A DNA stretch of 56,866 bases from Treponema sp. (GCA_024402595.1 JAKSTL010000006.1:1-56866), one strand, 5' to 3'; shown: positions 26,599-34,660, counted from the first letter of the stretch. Numbers and translations: made by a program. Notes: generated by a model not told the origin, from the sequence alone.

Positions 26599-28101
26599 TT
26601 AGCGTCCTGTGTCGCGGATTTTTCCTTCTACATAGTTGGGGTCTAAAGTACGGATTAAAGCGGCTGATGAAAGTTTGTATTTTGTATAAATTACACAAGG
26701 ATGTCCGTCGCAAACCCAATTCATTTTTGTTCCTGTTTCTGGGTTGATTAAATAATAGTCTGTAGAAGAGGCGGTTAAACTTACAAAATCTGGTGAAACA
26801 AACTCTATTTCGTTAGTTGATTTTATCATGTTTAAAGCTGTAATTTCGTACATATTCCAGCCTTCATGTTTTTCAAAAGGAACAATCTGTCGGTCGGTGT
26901 GGATTTCTAAATCTTTTAAGCGGGCGGCTTTTGCGGAAGGATGCATGGCTTCCAGTTTGTCTGTAAAATCTTTGTAATTTTTTTGTCCCAGTTGATAGAT
27001 TGCTTCAAAATCTGTTCCGCTAATTTCTGCTCCAATTTCTGCGGCAAGTTCGTATTTTGAATCGCTGGCACCTGTAGTGGTTTTGTCTGCTTCGGCTTTG
27101 TTAAAATAAAAACCTGTTGTGCTGGCTCTATGACTAACATTTTCCAATTCTGCAATGAATGGTGCTGCTTCTTGGGTTGTAATTTTTCCTTCTAAGGCAT
27201 CAAGGGCTTTTCTGTAAGCACGGGTTACCATGGCAACATAATAAACGCTCTTCATTCGGCCTTCGATTTTTAGGGAATCAATTCCAGCATTTTTAAAATC
27301 TGCAAGGTGATCAATCATTTTTAGGTCTTTGGATGATAGAATGGCAGTAAAATCGTCTCCTTCATAAACTGGGAAATATTCGCCTTTGCGCTGCTCTTCT
27401 TCTAATAAAAGGTTTCCTGATTGGGCAATGAGTTTTGCCTGTTCGGGTGTAATAATGTGGGAGTCTCCCTGTGCGGTCTGGTTAAGATTTGTGTCGTAAA
27501 GGTTAAAATTCCAGCGGCAAGTGTGGGAACAAAAACCGCTTTGTGCGCTTCTTCCTGTTAAATAGGCACTCATTAAGCAGCGACCAGCGTATGCTATGCA
27601 CATTGCACCGTGAACAAAAGCTTCTAGTTCCATGTCTGGTACGGCGTCTTTTATTCTGCGGATTTGGTTTAAGGAGATTTCGCGACCTAGGACAATTCGT
27701 TTAAAGCCTAATTTCTGGTACATTTTTACGGCTTCTGAGTTTACGCAACTGGCTTGTGTTGAAAGATGAAGTTCTGCGTTTGGAAACTCTTTTTGTAAAA
27801 GGGGAACGATTCCTATGTCTTGAACAATAAATGCATCGATGGGATATTGTTTAAAATAGTCCAGATTATTTTTTAGTGAATCTATTTCTTCGTCGTGGAA
27901 AGAAATGTTCAATGCGCAATGAAGGCGCTTTTCTGGATATTTGTTTTTGAGTTCTATTACTTTTTTGTATTCATCTTCGTAGAAATTGTCTGCTTTTACT
28001 CGCAATGAAAACTTTTTTAAACCGATGTAGGCGGCATCTGCTCCGTAAGCGTAGGCGTAAGATAATTTTTCAACATTTCCTGCTGGCGATAAAAGTTCCA
28101 T
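26599..28101 (-). CDS. Peptidase U32-family protein (TrhP/YegQ-like)
   Basis: 500 residues. MELLSPAGNVEKLSYAYAYGADAAYIGLKKFSLR opens the TIM-barrel-like U32 domain (two segments), and the family signature is clear: LEAFVHGAMCIAYAGRCLMS plus SGFCSHTCRW with conserved Cys residues. The closest characterised relatives, TrhP, are needed for prephenate-dependent 5-hydroxyuridine in tRNA; protease activity is now doubted for this group. A C-terminal domain (about 410-500) is present. GGAGA lies 6-7 bases before the ATG. A GC-rich repeat (28131-28225) separates it from the upstream gene. Confidence 0.85.
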   Translation of the reverse strand: MELLSPAGNVEKLSYAYAYGADAAYIGLKKFSLRVKADNFYEDEYKKVIELKNKYPEKRLHCALNISFHDEEIDSLKNNLDYFKQYPIDAFIVQDIGIVPLLQKEFPNAELHLSTQASCVNSEAVKMYQKLGFKRIVLGREISLNQIRRIKDAVPDMELEAFVHGAMCIAYAGRCLMSAYLTGRSAQSGFCSHTCRWNFNLYDTNLNQTAQGDSHIITPEQAKLIAQSGNLLLEEEQRKGEYFPVYEGDDFTAILSSKDLKMIDHLADFKNAGIDSLKIEGRMKSVYYVAMVTRAYRKALDALEGKITTQEAAPFIAELENVSHRASTTGFYFNKAEADKTTTGASDSKYELAAEIGAEISGTDFEAIYQLGQKNYKDFTDKLEAMHPSAKAARLKDLEIHTDRQIVPFEKHEGWNMYEITALNMIKSTNEIEFVSPDFVSLTASSTDYYLINPETGTKMNWVCDGHPCVIYTKYKLSSAALIRTLDPNYVEGKIRDTGR

Positions 28102-28130
28102 AAAAGGTCTCCATTTTCCGGATGATGTTT

Positions 28131-28225
28131 CCGGGGATTTTAAGGGGTGTCCCCTTAGGGGAAGGGGTAGCGACAGACTTTAGGCTGGCGCGAGGGGAAG
28201 GCCTGCGAGCTTGCGAGCTTCCCCT
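28131..28225 (+). repeat. GC-rich mosaic repeat, copy E
   Basis: CCGGGG, then GGGGTGTCCCC, GGGGTAGCGA and the block-3 hairpin with GAGGGGAAG/CTTCCCCT arms, whose loop has an extra internal CTTGCGAGC palindrome. Block order matches copies at 379, 32729, 46786 (inverted) and 54367 (inverted). It lies between the hydrolase and U32 genes, which are on the minus strand. Confidence 0.75.
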
Positions 28226-28247
28226 GATATATTTTAATTTTATGTTT

Positions 28248-29252
28248 TTAAGCTTCTGAACGGATGCTGTGTTCAAGTTTTGGCTTGTTTTCAATTTCGA
28301 TGGCGGTTTGTCCTGCTACATTTTCTGTTACAATTTTACCAACTCTATCCAAAGCTAAATGAGATTCGTGAAGATATTCATCGGCCATTTGAAACATAAA
28401 CATCATATCTGGCCATACATCCAGCTGACATTTTGAACCCACGGAAAGAAGTCTTTGCTGGAACTTTTTTGCATCTTCAAGAAGGCATTCTTTTTCGCCC
28501 ATTTGAATGAAGGTTGCGGGAAAGCTCTGCAGGTAATCATCGGGAGCCAGCAGTGGAGAAATGAATGGAATGCTGGTGTTGGATGAATAGGTGTAATCGG
28601 AAACACTTTTTTTAAAAACATCCTGCACTAGTATTTCGTCTGTAAGTTTTTTTGTTGTCATTACCAGTGATTTTTCTGAAACATCCAGCCAAGGTGAAAA
28701 GAGAATAACATGTTTTATACAATTTCTGTATTTTTCTCTAAGATTAAAAAGTAAGGCACAGGCAATGGATGCCCCTGAACCGTCTGCTCCTATGATAATT
28801 TCTGGTACTGATGCCTTTGAACCTTTTTCTGCGTTTAATGAGGCGGAAATCTGTTCTTCGGTAAAAAGGGAACGGAAAACGCTCTGAATGTCTTCGTTGG
28901 CGGCGGGATAAGGAAAAGATGGAGCCAGTCTGAACTCTGGAACTACTACACGACAAAAACATTTTGTTGCTAAAGATGAGCAGAAACTTCTCCATGCAAC
29001 ACGGGAACCACCGGTAAAGCAGCCTCCGTGAATATAAAGCATAACTCTGTTGGATGAATAAATCTCTGGAGCAAGGACATCACAAGGTACATTGCCATAT
29101 TTATATTCTGAAAGTTCTACGTTGTTTGGTAAAAAGACTGTTTTATAGGTGTTGTCCAGTTTTGTGCGAAAATGTTCAACATTGGTTTTGGAGTTATAGG
29201 TTAGAAGTTTTAGCTTTTTAATGGCCGCTTTTCTGTCGTTTTCAATATCCAT
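28248..29252 (-). CDS. Alpha/beta hydrolase of the HSL type, catalytic triad apparently lost
   Basis: 334 residues. The fold is recognisable from the oxyanion motif MLYIHGGCFTGGS, VVVPEFRLAPSFPYPAANED and VILFSPWLD, as in acetyl-hydrolase/HSL enzymes. But the nucleophile elbow, normally GDSAGG, reads ADGSGA; the acid region has Glu in ECLLEDA; and where the His is expected (MxHxF) there is MMFMFQ. It is therefore probably not an esterase unless residues have shifted. No signal peptide. No SD: extended -10 TGCTATAAT lies 7 bases before the ATG. It diverges from metA through a symmetric promoter. Confidence 0.78.
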   Translation of the reverse strand: MDIENDRKAAIKKLKLLTYNSKTNVEHFRTKLDNTYKTVFLPNNVELSEYKYGNVPCDVLAPEIYSSNRVMLYIHGGCFTGGSRVAWRSFCSSLATKCFCRVVVPEFRLAPSFPYPAANEDIQSVFRSLFTEEQISASLNAEKGSKASVPEIIIGADGSGASIACALLFNLREKYRNCIKHVILFSPWLDVSEKSLVMTTKKLTDEILVQDVFKKSVSDYTYSSNTSIPFISPLLAPDDYLQSFPATFIQMGEKECLLEDAKKFQQRLLSVGSKCQLDVWPDMMFMFQMADEYLHESHLALDRVGKIVTENVAGQTAIEIENKPKLEHSIRSEA

Positions 29253-29259
29253 AAGAGTG

Positions 29260-29292
29260 ATTATAGCAAACAGCGATTATTTTTGCTATAAT
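29260..29292. promoter_or_regulatory. Symmetric divergent promoter
   Basis: ATTATAGCAAA (29260-29270) and TTTGCTATAAT (29282-29292) are exact reverse complements with an 11-base centre. Each arm is an extended -10 (TGCTATAAT) pointing outward: minus to the hydrolase (7 bases to its ATG), plus to metA (leader of about 20 bases with AGGAG). A repressor binding the dyad would shut both. Confidence 0.7.
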
Positions 29293-29318
29293 TAGGAAAA
29301 TACATACAGGAGTTCTTC

Positions 29319-30227
29319 ATGCCTATAAAGATTCAATCTGATTTGCCAGCCTGCAAGGTTTTGGAGCAGGAAAATATATTTGTTATGACGGAAAATAGAG
29401 CCGCAACTCAGGATATTCGTCCGTTGAAAATTGCTATTGTGAATCTGATGCCAACAAAGGAAGTTACAGAAACACAATTGCTGCGATTGTTGGGTAATAC
29501 TCCGTTGCAGATTGAGATTTCTTTGGTGCGAATGGAAAATCATGACAGTAAAAATACGCATAAGGAATATCTTGATAGATTTTATATTCCTTCCAGCGAA
29601 TTGTTTAAACAGCGTTTTGACGGAATGATTATTACTGGGGCGCCTGTTGAGCAGTTGGATTTTGAAGAGGTTGATTATTGGGAAGAGCTTTGCCAGATTA
29701 TGGATTATGCAAAAAAGAATGTTTTTTCTACTTTGTATGTTTGCTGGGGAAGTTTTGCGGGGTTGTATCATCATCATGGTATAAAAAAATATGGGCTTGA
29801 TAAAAAAATGTCTGGTATTTTTATGAACGAACGATGTGTGGAAGGGGAGCCGTTGCTTCGTGGTTTTGATGATACTTTTCCAATTCCTCAGTCTCGGCAT
29901 ACAACTTTGCGTAAGGAAGATATTTTGGCTTGTGATGATTTGGTGATTCTGGCGGAAAGTGCAGAGGCGGGGGTTACTATTGTTAGGTCAAAGGATAATA
30001 GGGAAATCTTTATGACTGGCCATTTGGAATATGATACAGAAACTTTGGCGGAAGAATACTATAGAGATATTGGTAAAGGAATGAAGGTTCCGCTTCCAAA
30101 AAATTATTTTCCAACTAACAATGTAAACAGAATGCCAACTAGTTACTGGCGTTCAACGGCGCATTTGTTTTATTCAAACTGGTTGAATTATTATGTATAC
30201 CAGGCCACACCGTTCAACTTTATATAA
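29319..30227 (+). CDS. metA: Homoserine O-acetyltransferase, MetA type
   Basis: 302 residues. MetA acylates homoserine in methionine synthesis. The catalytic Cys is in LYVCWGSFAGLYHHHG (about 142) and the His/Glu partners are in the C-terminal half (TGHLEYD). In ITGAPVEQLDFEEVDYW the residue that decides the acyl donor is Glu (as in acetyl-CoA-using MetA), not the Gly of succinyl-CoA enzymes, so O-acetylhomoserine is predicted. AGGAG precedes the ATG. Promoter at 29287-29292. The last codons form part of a hairpin duplicated downstream. No other met gene is nearby. Confidence 0.93.
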   Translation: MPIKIQSDLPACKVLEQENIFVMTENRAATQDIRPLKIAIVNLMPTKEVTETQLLRLLGNTPLQIEISLVRMENHDSKNTHKEYLDRFYIPSSELFKQRFDGMIITGAPVEQLDFEEVDYWEELCQIMDYAKKNVFSTLYVCWGSFAGLYHHHGIKKYGLDKKMSGIFMNERCVEGEPLLRGFDDTFPIPQSRHTTLRKEDILACDDLVILAESAEAGVTIVRSKDNREIFMTGHLEYDTETLAEEYYRDIGKGMKVPLPKNYFPTNNVNRMPTSYWRSTAHLFYSNWLNYYVYQATPFNFI

Positions 30228-30434
30228 ACAAAATTGGTTTTTGTGTGGCCACGAGTTTGCCAATGGCAAACTCGCAACAAATAGTTGAAAATGAAAAACG
30301 CCGTTCAATTTTATTTAGCACAAACATTTATTTTGGCGTCTGCGCGAGTTTTTCTGTTGAAAAACTCGCAATACTTAGTTGCAGGAACAAAACACCGTTC
30401 AATTTTATATAAACAAAATTGGTTTTTGTGTGGC
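30204..30434 (+). repeat. Duplicated metA 3' end with hairpins
   Basis: A 43-base segment covering the last codons and stop of metA (30207-30249) recurs at 30392-30434 with one mismatch; a partial third copy starts near 30299. GGCCACAC/GTGTGGCC (30204, 30243) forms a hairpin across the stop codon. Between the copies lie perfect hairpins CGAGTTTGCCA/TGGCAAACTCG (30252-30274) and GCGAGTTTTT/AAAAACTCGC (30344-30369). The last copy also ends in T-rich DNA. Probably terminators multiplied by duplication. Confidence 0.75.
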
Positions 30435-30460
30435 TAATTTTTCTTGAAATAGAAATGTTT

Positions 30461-30886
30461 TTAGTCGTCGTTTGCGACAGGGGTATGTGGTTTTAATTCA
30501 ACAATTCCCATGTCACCGAATTTAACATTAGTGGAATAAGTTGGATCGAACCATCCGTTTTCAAGATGATCTTCGTCGGTAAAAGTGATGTTAGCATGAG
30601 AATGACCAGCATCATAATAAGACTCATTTAAATAGAGAACGAACTTACCTTTTTCATCTGTGTAGGCTCTATAACTATTATGCTCAGCGGTTACTACGAT
30701 TCCTTGGACAGGTTCTGTTTTGCCGTCGTTATCTGTGTCGCCAACAACAGTTCCTTTTATAAAATACTCTGGATTGTATGATTCTGGATCAAAAGGCATT
30801 CCATAACAAGAAACCAATGTTCCAATACCTAAAAAGCCTGCGATTAAGGAAACAATTTTTTTCCAAGTCCAAGTCAATTTTTTCAT
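30461..30886 (-). CDS. Putative rSAM-modified lipoprotein (substrate 1)
   Basis: 141 residues starting at 30886 (GGAGAG before the ATG); an upstream in-frame ATG at 30922 lacks support. A signal peptide ends in lipobox GTLVSC, immediately followed by YGMP. Then comes a carboxypeptidase-regulatory-like beta sandwich: FIKGTVVGDTDNDGK, VQGIVVTAE, TDEKGKFVLYL. The CYG(M/V)P plus GDTDN(D/N)G pattern is shared with the protein at 32145. This is the small partner of the known rSAM/lipoprotein pairing. It lies 61 bases after the radical SAM gene and is probably cotranscribed. The modified residue is unknown. Confidence 0.72.
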   Translation of the reverse strand: MKKLTWTWKKIVSLIAGFLGIGTLVSCYGMPFDPESYNPEYFIKGTVVGDTDNDGKTEPVQGIVVTAEHNSYRAYTDEKGKFVLYLNESYYDAGHSHANITFTDEDHLENGWFDPTYSTNVKFGDMGIVELKPHTPVANDD

Positions 30887-30947
30887 ATATACTCTCCATA
30901 ATAAAAAGTTTAAATATAACAAAAAATAATATAATAGGTTTAGTTAT

Positions 30948-32060
30948 TTATTTCAAGAACTCATAATTGCAGTGAGCAACTTCGCATTTCATATCGTGAT
31001 GCAAATGCAAACCGTTTCCTAGACAATTTTTCCATTGTTTACAGTTTTCGCATTTTCCATGTTTTGCCCAAGAACGGTCTCTCATATTCTGATATTTATT
31101 GTTCCAGGTGTCCATAAAACTAACTGTAACTTCCTGTTTATCAGTTCCAGCTGTATCACCATAAATATTACCTTGAATAAAATCTGGACTGCGAACACTT
31201 AAACAAGCACTCATAGATCCATCACACATTACAGAGCCAACATTAATTCCACCTCGACAGAAGAAGAAAAAGTCTCGGGCTTTAAGTTCATATTTGCCCA
31301 AATATCCTTCGCAAGAATAATTCAGATGAATGGAACGACCTTTTTCATCCTTGTACTGACGAGTTTCTACAATAAAATCCATCAGTTGTTTGTATTCCTC
31401 TTTTGTAAGAGATAAATCGTTTTGAGCGGCACGACCTTCTGGAAAAATTGAAAAAATGCGCCAGTGGGAAACTCCACGATTGATTAAATCTTGGCGGAGT
31501 TCTCGTAAGATTCCCAAATTGTTTTTGTGGACACAAGTGATTACATCAAAAATTAAGCGATTTCCGTACTGTTTTTGAAAATCTACCGTCATTTGAATTG
31601 CATCACAAACATGTTTGTAAGAACTTGGATTTACCCGAAGATAAGTGTGTTCTTTTTCAAAACCGTCAATGCTATAACTGATGCTGGTCATTCCTGCGTT
31701 CAGCAAAGAAACAAATCGTTTTGGTGAAAGCAGCATTCCGTTTGTAACAATTCCCCAGTGAAATCCTCTTTGTATAATTTCTTTACCGGCTTCTTCCAAA
31801 TCATTGCGGATTAGTGGTTCACCGCCGGTAATACAAATGGTCATATGTTTGGCACTATTTTTTGCTTTTATATCATCCAAAACCTTGGCAAAATCAGCAA
31901 CGGGCATATCTGGAACGCCTGAAGTTTTTAGACAGTCGCTGCCACAATGAAGACAATTCAAATTACAGCGAAGTGTGCATTCCCAAAAAAGATAGTTCAG
32001 TTCGTGTTTTTTAATTTGATTTTTGCGATATATGTTAAATATTTTTTGTTTTATGGACAT
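30948..32060 (-). CDS. Radical SAM/SPASM enzyme of the rSAM/lipoprotein system
   Basis: 370 residues. The radical SAM cluster CxxxCxxC is RCNLNCLHCGSDC (Cys 32, 36, 39), then TGGEPLIR, SISYSIDGFEKEH and a Cys-rich SPASM region (FFCRGGINVG, CDGSMSACLS, CENCKQWKNCLGNG, CEVAHCNYE) for auxiliary Fe-S clusters. SPASM enzymes usually modify peptides. It lies between two lipoproteins with matching motifs. No SD; promoter TTGCAA-N16-TATAAT puts the start at the ATG or one base before. It belongs, as I recall, to the named family radical SAM enzyme, rSAM/lipoprotein system. Confidence 0.85.
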   Translation of the reverse strand: MSIKQKIFNIYRKNQIKKHELNYLFWECTLRCNLNCLHCGSDCLKTSGVPDMPVADFAKVLDDIKAKNSAKHMTICITGGEPLIRNDLEEAGKEIIQRGFHWGIVTNGMLLSPKRFVSLLNAGMTSISYSIDGFEKEHTYLRVNPSSYKHVCDAIQMTVDFQKQYGNRLIFDVITCVHKNNLGILRELRQDLINRGVSHWRIFSIFPEGRAAQNDLSLTKEEYKQLMDFIVETRQYKDEKGRSIHLNYSCEGYLGKYELKARDFFFFCRGGINVGSVMCDGSMSACLSVRSPDFIQGNIYGDTAGTDKQEVTVSFMDTWNNKYQNMRDRSWAKHGKCENCKQWKNCLGNGLHLHHDMKCEVAHCNYEFLK

Positions 32061-32067
32061 GCAACAA

Positions 32068-32095
32068 ATTATATAGCAAGGAATGTAATTTGCAA
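32068..32095 (-). promoter_or_regulatory. Promoter of the radical SAM gene, leaderless type
   Basis: Minus strand: TTGCAA (32090-32095), 16-base spacer, TATAAT (32068-32073), then 7 bases to the ATG at 32060. No SD fits in this space. Confidence 0.65.
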
Positions 32096-32144
32096 ATACA
32101 AGTGAGGGTGGAGGCTTGAATGATTAAAATTAAAAACTTTGTAT

Positions 32145-32645
32145 TTATAATTCGATATTTTTTGTGGTTTTGATTATAAGGTTTCCAAAACTGCTTTTTT
32201 CTGCGGATTTTGACAAAGCTGTGTAGTTTTCTTCAAAGCTTGTCGTTTCAAAAGTTCCGTTTTTTTCGCCATCTTCATCTTCTATTGTGAATATAAAACT
32301 GAAATTTTTAGAATCCATATCGTTCCAGCTAAGAGAATAATGGCCATTTTCGTCTGTATTTATGGAAGCAAGCGTTTCGTTTTCTGAATGTTCATTCATT
32401 GCATTGGAAGTTTCTGTAGAAACGGAGATTTTTAAGTTTGGAACACCTTCTTTTGTTCCATTGTTGTCTGTATCGCCAGTTATGGAACCGGTAACAGTAA
32501 AAAAGTTTCCTGGAACACCGTACATACATACAGAGCCACCAACATCATTGATCCATCCGTCGCAGGCAATAAAGGAGGAAAGACCTAAAGTGTTCAAAAA
32601 TAAAACTATAAGTTTGGTAAATACAGATTTGAGTTTTTTTATCAT
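32145..32645 (-). CDS. Putative rSAM-modified lipoprotein (substrate 2)
   Basis: 166 residues. A signal peptide ends near SSFIAC, then a second Cys begins CMYGVP. The beta-sandwich domain repeats the pattern of the other partner: FTVTGSITGDTDNNG, VPNLKISVSTE, TDENGHYSLSW. I prefer the ATG at 32645 over 32651, since the promoter's predicted start falls at 32645-32646. First gene of the three-gene minus-strand group; the radical SAM gene is 84 bases downstream and has its own promoter. Two lipoprotein partners for one enzyme is the notable feature. Function unknown. Confidence 0.7.
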   Translation of the reverse strand: MIKKLKSVFTKLIVLFLNTLGLSSFIACDGWINDVGGSVCMYGVPGNFFTVTGSITGDTDNNGTKEGVPNLKISVSTETSNAMNEHSENETLASINTDENGHYSLSWNDMDSKNFSFIFTIEDEDGEKNGTFETTSFEENYTALSKSAEKSSFGNLIIKTTKNIEL

Positions 32646-32652
32646 AGACATA

Positions 32653-32680
32653 AGTATAATGGAAACAAATAGGTTTTCAA
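32653..32680 (-). promoter_or_regulatory. Promoter of second lipoprotein gene, leaderless type
   Basis: Minus strand: TTGAAA (32675-32680), 16-base spacer, TATACT (32653-32658). Start expected at 32645-32646, on the second ATG. The first ATG (32651) would lie upstream of the transcript. Confidence 0.6.
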
Positions 32681-32728
32681 AGTTTAAAAGTTACGCTTTG
32701 GTTGGATATTTTCTTTGAATGGATTTCG

Positions 32729-32833
32729 GGGCGTTGCGGGGAAACAAACTCGTTTGTTACCCCGCTGGGTGGGTAGCGAAAAAAAAGCGCCGGGCACGGC
32801 GCTTTTTTGCAGCGAGGGAGGGGCTCCTCCCTC
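32729..32833 (+). repeat. GC-rich mosaic repeat, copy F
   Basis: Block 1 GGGCGTTGCGGG (32729-32740), block 2 CCCGCTGGGTGGGTAGCGA (32761-32779) and block 3 AGGGAGGGGCTCCTCCCTC (32815-32833). The inserts differ from other copies. The first makes GCGGGG.AACAAAC/GTTTGTT.CCCCGC; the second is a terminator hairpin. The copy at 46786 is the same element inverted, with all three blocks nearly identical. Confidence 0.85.
32781..32808. terminator. Bidirectional terminator
   Basis: AAAAAAGCGCCG (32781-32792) and CGGCGCTTTTTT (32797-32808) form a perfect 12-bp stem with A/T tails on both strands. It would end ilvC transcription reading leftward. Confidence 0.85.
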
Positions 32834-32841
32834 TTATAAGA

Positions 32842-32973
32842 AATACTTTATTCCTTTCGGACTAAAGTATTGGTTTCATTGCTAGCGTGAGTTTCTATGC
32901 AAACTTTACCGTCCACGAAAACTACTCACGCTTCCAATACTTTATTCCTTTCGGACTAAAGTATTGGTTTCAT
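32842..32973 (-). repeat. Duplicated ilvC 3' end with hairpins
   Basis: 38 identical bases at 32842-32879 and 32936-32973; the latter holds the last five codons and stop of ilvC. Each has CCAATACTTTA/TAAAGTATTGG-type arms around the stop. Between them AGCGTGAGT (32884-32892) pairs with ACTCACGCT (32924-32932). Same design as at metA. Confidence 0.8.
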
Positions 32974-34434
32974 GGCAGTCATATATGCACGCAATTTTCG
33001 ACCAACAACTTCGATTGGGTGGTTACGGATTTCTGCATTAACGGCTACAAGTTCTGCATTGCTTACACCGTTGTCTTTAAGCTCGAGGCCTTTACCAATA
33101 ACATCTGTGTGGAGTTTTGGCATAAGATCTTTTGCCATCATTGGAGCTGCAACGCGAGCGAAGAGGTAACATCCGTATTCTGCTGTATCAGAGATTACGC
33201 GGTTCATTTCGTACAAGCGTTTGCGGTCAATAAGGTTAGCAATAAGAGGAACTTCGTGGAGTGATTCATAGTATGCAGATTCTTCTTTAATACCAGCATC
33301 AACCATTGTTTCGAATGCAAGTTCACAACCAGCTTTTACCATTGCAACCATCAAGATACCTTTGTCAAAGAATTCCTGTTCAGAAATGTCAACATCGGCT
33401 TCTTTTGTAGATTCGAATGCAAGCTTACCTGTGTCTTCACGCCAAGCAAGAAGATTTTTGTCGCCGTTTGCCCAGTCTTTCATCATTGTGCTTGAGAATT
33501 CACCAGAAATGATGTCATCCATGTGTTTCTGATAGAGTGGTGTAAGCAAAGTTTTAATTTCTTTTGAAAGAGCATTTGCCTTAATTTTTGCTGGGTTAGA
33601 AAGACGATCCATCATACCTGTGATACCGCCCCATTTAAGAGCTTCACAAATTACATTCCAACCGTGCATCAAGAATTTTGTAGCATATTCAGGTGCAATT
33701 CCTTCTTCAATCATTTTGTCCCAACATACAATTGTTCCAGCCTGGAGCATACCACAAAGAATAGTCTGTTCACCCATAAGGTCAGATTTAACTTCCGCAA
33801 TAAATGCCGATTCAAGAACACCTGCTTTAGAACCGCCCATACCAACAGCCAAAGCCTTAGCATAAGCCCAACCTTTACCTTCTGGGTCGTTTGCAGGATG
33901 TACAGCGATTAAATCAGGAACACCAAATCCACGAGCAAATTCGTGATAAACTTCTGTACCAGGACCTTTTGGAGCACACATTACAACTGTAATATCGTCA
34001 CGGATAATCATTCCTTCTTCAATCATATTGAATCCATGAGAGTACCACAAAGCGGAATTCTTCTTCATCAATTTCTGAACCTGATTTATAACACCAGTGT
34101 GCTGCTTATCTGGAGTAAGGTTACCAACCAAATCTGCAGTTGGAATCATTTCTTCATAAGTACCAACTTTAAAACCGTTTTCAGTAGCATTTTTCCAAGA
34201 CTGGCGTTTTTCTGTAATAGCAGATTCACGGAGAGCGTAAGAAACATCCAAACCTGAATCGCGAAGACACATACCCTGGTTCAAACCCTGAGCACCACAA
34301 CCAACGATAACGATTTTCTTTCCTTTAAGAGCATTTACACCGTCAGCAAATTCTTCTTTAGCCATAGAACGGCAATGACCCAACTGCAAGCGAGCTTCAC
34401 GCCAAGGGATTTTGTTAAAATAATTTTCACCCAT
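32956..34434 (-). CDS. ilvC: Ketol-acid reductoisomerase, class II
   Basis: 492 residues, the long (enterobacterial/plant-like) class. It catalyses isomerisation and NADPH reduction of acetolactate in valine/isoleucine synthesis. The Rossmann motif is [20 protein letters not shown]; catalytic regions include [30 protein letters not shown] and [10 protein letters not shown] with metal-binding acids; two knotted C-terminal domains are present. I start at 34434, where AGAAGG precedes the ATG and MGENYFN matches known starts; 34479 would add 15 residues. Preceded by a leader of about 190 bases carrying GC-rich sequence. No ilvB/N/D nearby. Confidence 0.95.
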   Translation of the reverse strand: MGENYFNKIPWREARLQLGHCRSMAKEEFADGVNALKGKKIVIVGCGAQGLNQGMCLRDSGLDVSYALRESAITEKRQSWKNATENGFKVGTYEEMIPTADLVGNLTPDKQHTGVINQVQKLMKKNSALWYSHGFNMIEEGMIIRDDITVVMCAPKGPGTEVYHEFARGFGVPDLIAVHPANDPEGKGWAYAKALAVGMGGSKAGVLESAFIAEVKSDLMGEQTILCGMLQAGTIVCWDKMIEEGIAPEYATKFLMHGWNVICEALKWGGITGMMDRLSNPAKIKANALSKEIKTLLTPLYQKHMDDIISGEFSSTMMKDWANGDKNLLAWREDTGKLAFESTKEADVDISEQEFFDKGILMVAMVKAGCELAFETMVDAGIKEESAYYESLHEVPLIANLIDRKRLYEMNRVISDTAEYGCYLFARVAAPMMAKDLMPKLHTDVIGKGLELKDNGVSNAELVAVNAEIRNHPIEVVGRKLRAYMTAMKPIL

Positions 34435-34660
34435 TTTTAATACCTTCTGATTTTCCTTAAAATAAGATTTTGGTGGCATCCTTCCGCTCCCATTCGGTCG
34501 CGTCAGGTCGGGTGTTCCACACTTCGCTACCGCTCAACCTCCTCACTCCCCAGCCTCCTTCGTCGGCTGGCTCGCTGCGGTGGTCTGCTTCGCAGGTGTT
34601 CCATACCCTTGCCTAATGTTTTACAAATATTATTCTATCTGTAATTTTATATTGCGTAAA
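34435..34660 (-). promoter_or_regulatory. ilvC promoter and long GC-rich leader
   Basis: Minus strand: TTTACG (34655-34660), 17-base spacer, TAGAAT (34632-34637); start near 34625, so the leader is about 190 bases. About 130 bases of it (34485-34615) are GC-rich, with a CCAGCC/GGCTGG hairpin and two GTGGAACACC-like stretches. I see no leader peptide or T-box, so it looks like an inserted repeat. Confidence 0.5.

Larger units (their letters stand above)
32652..32955. other. Gap between ilvC and the lipoprotein gene, full of repeats
   Basis: 304 bases with, in order, the lipoprotein promoter, mosaic repeat copy F (32729-32833), a bidirectional terminator (32781-32808) inside it, and a duplicated ilvC 3' end (32842-32879). 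No ORF. Confidence 0.7.

Noticed and set aside
29292..29900. 202-residue minus-strand ORF opposite metA
   Set aside because: Shadow of metA; no SD, no family signal, and metA is unmistakable.
34485..34615. T-box or branched-chain leader-peptide attenuator before ilvC
   Set aside because: No run of Leu/Val/Ile codons and no T-box or specifier motif seen; it looks like a repeat.
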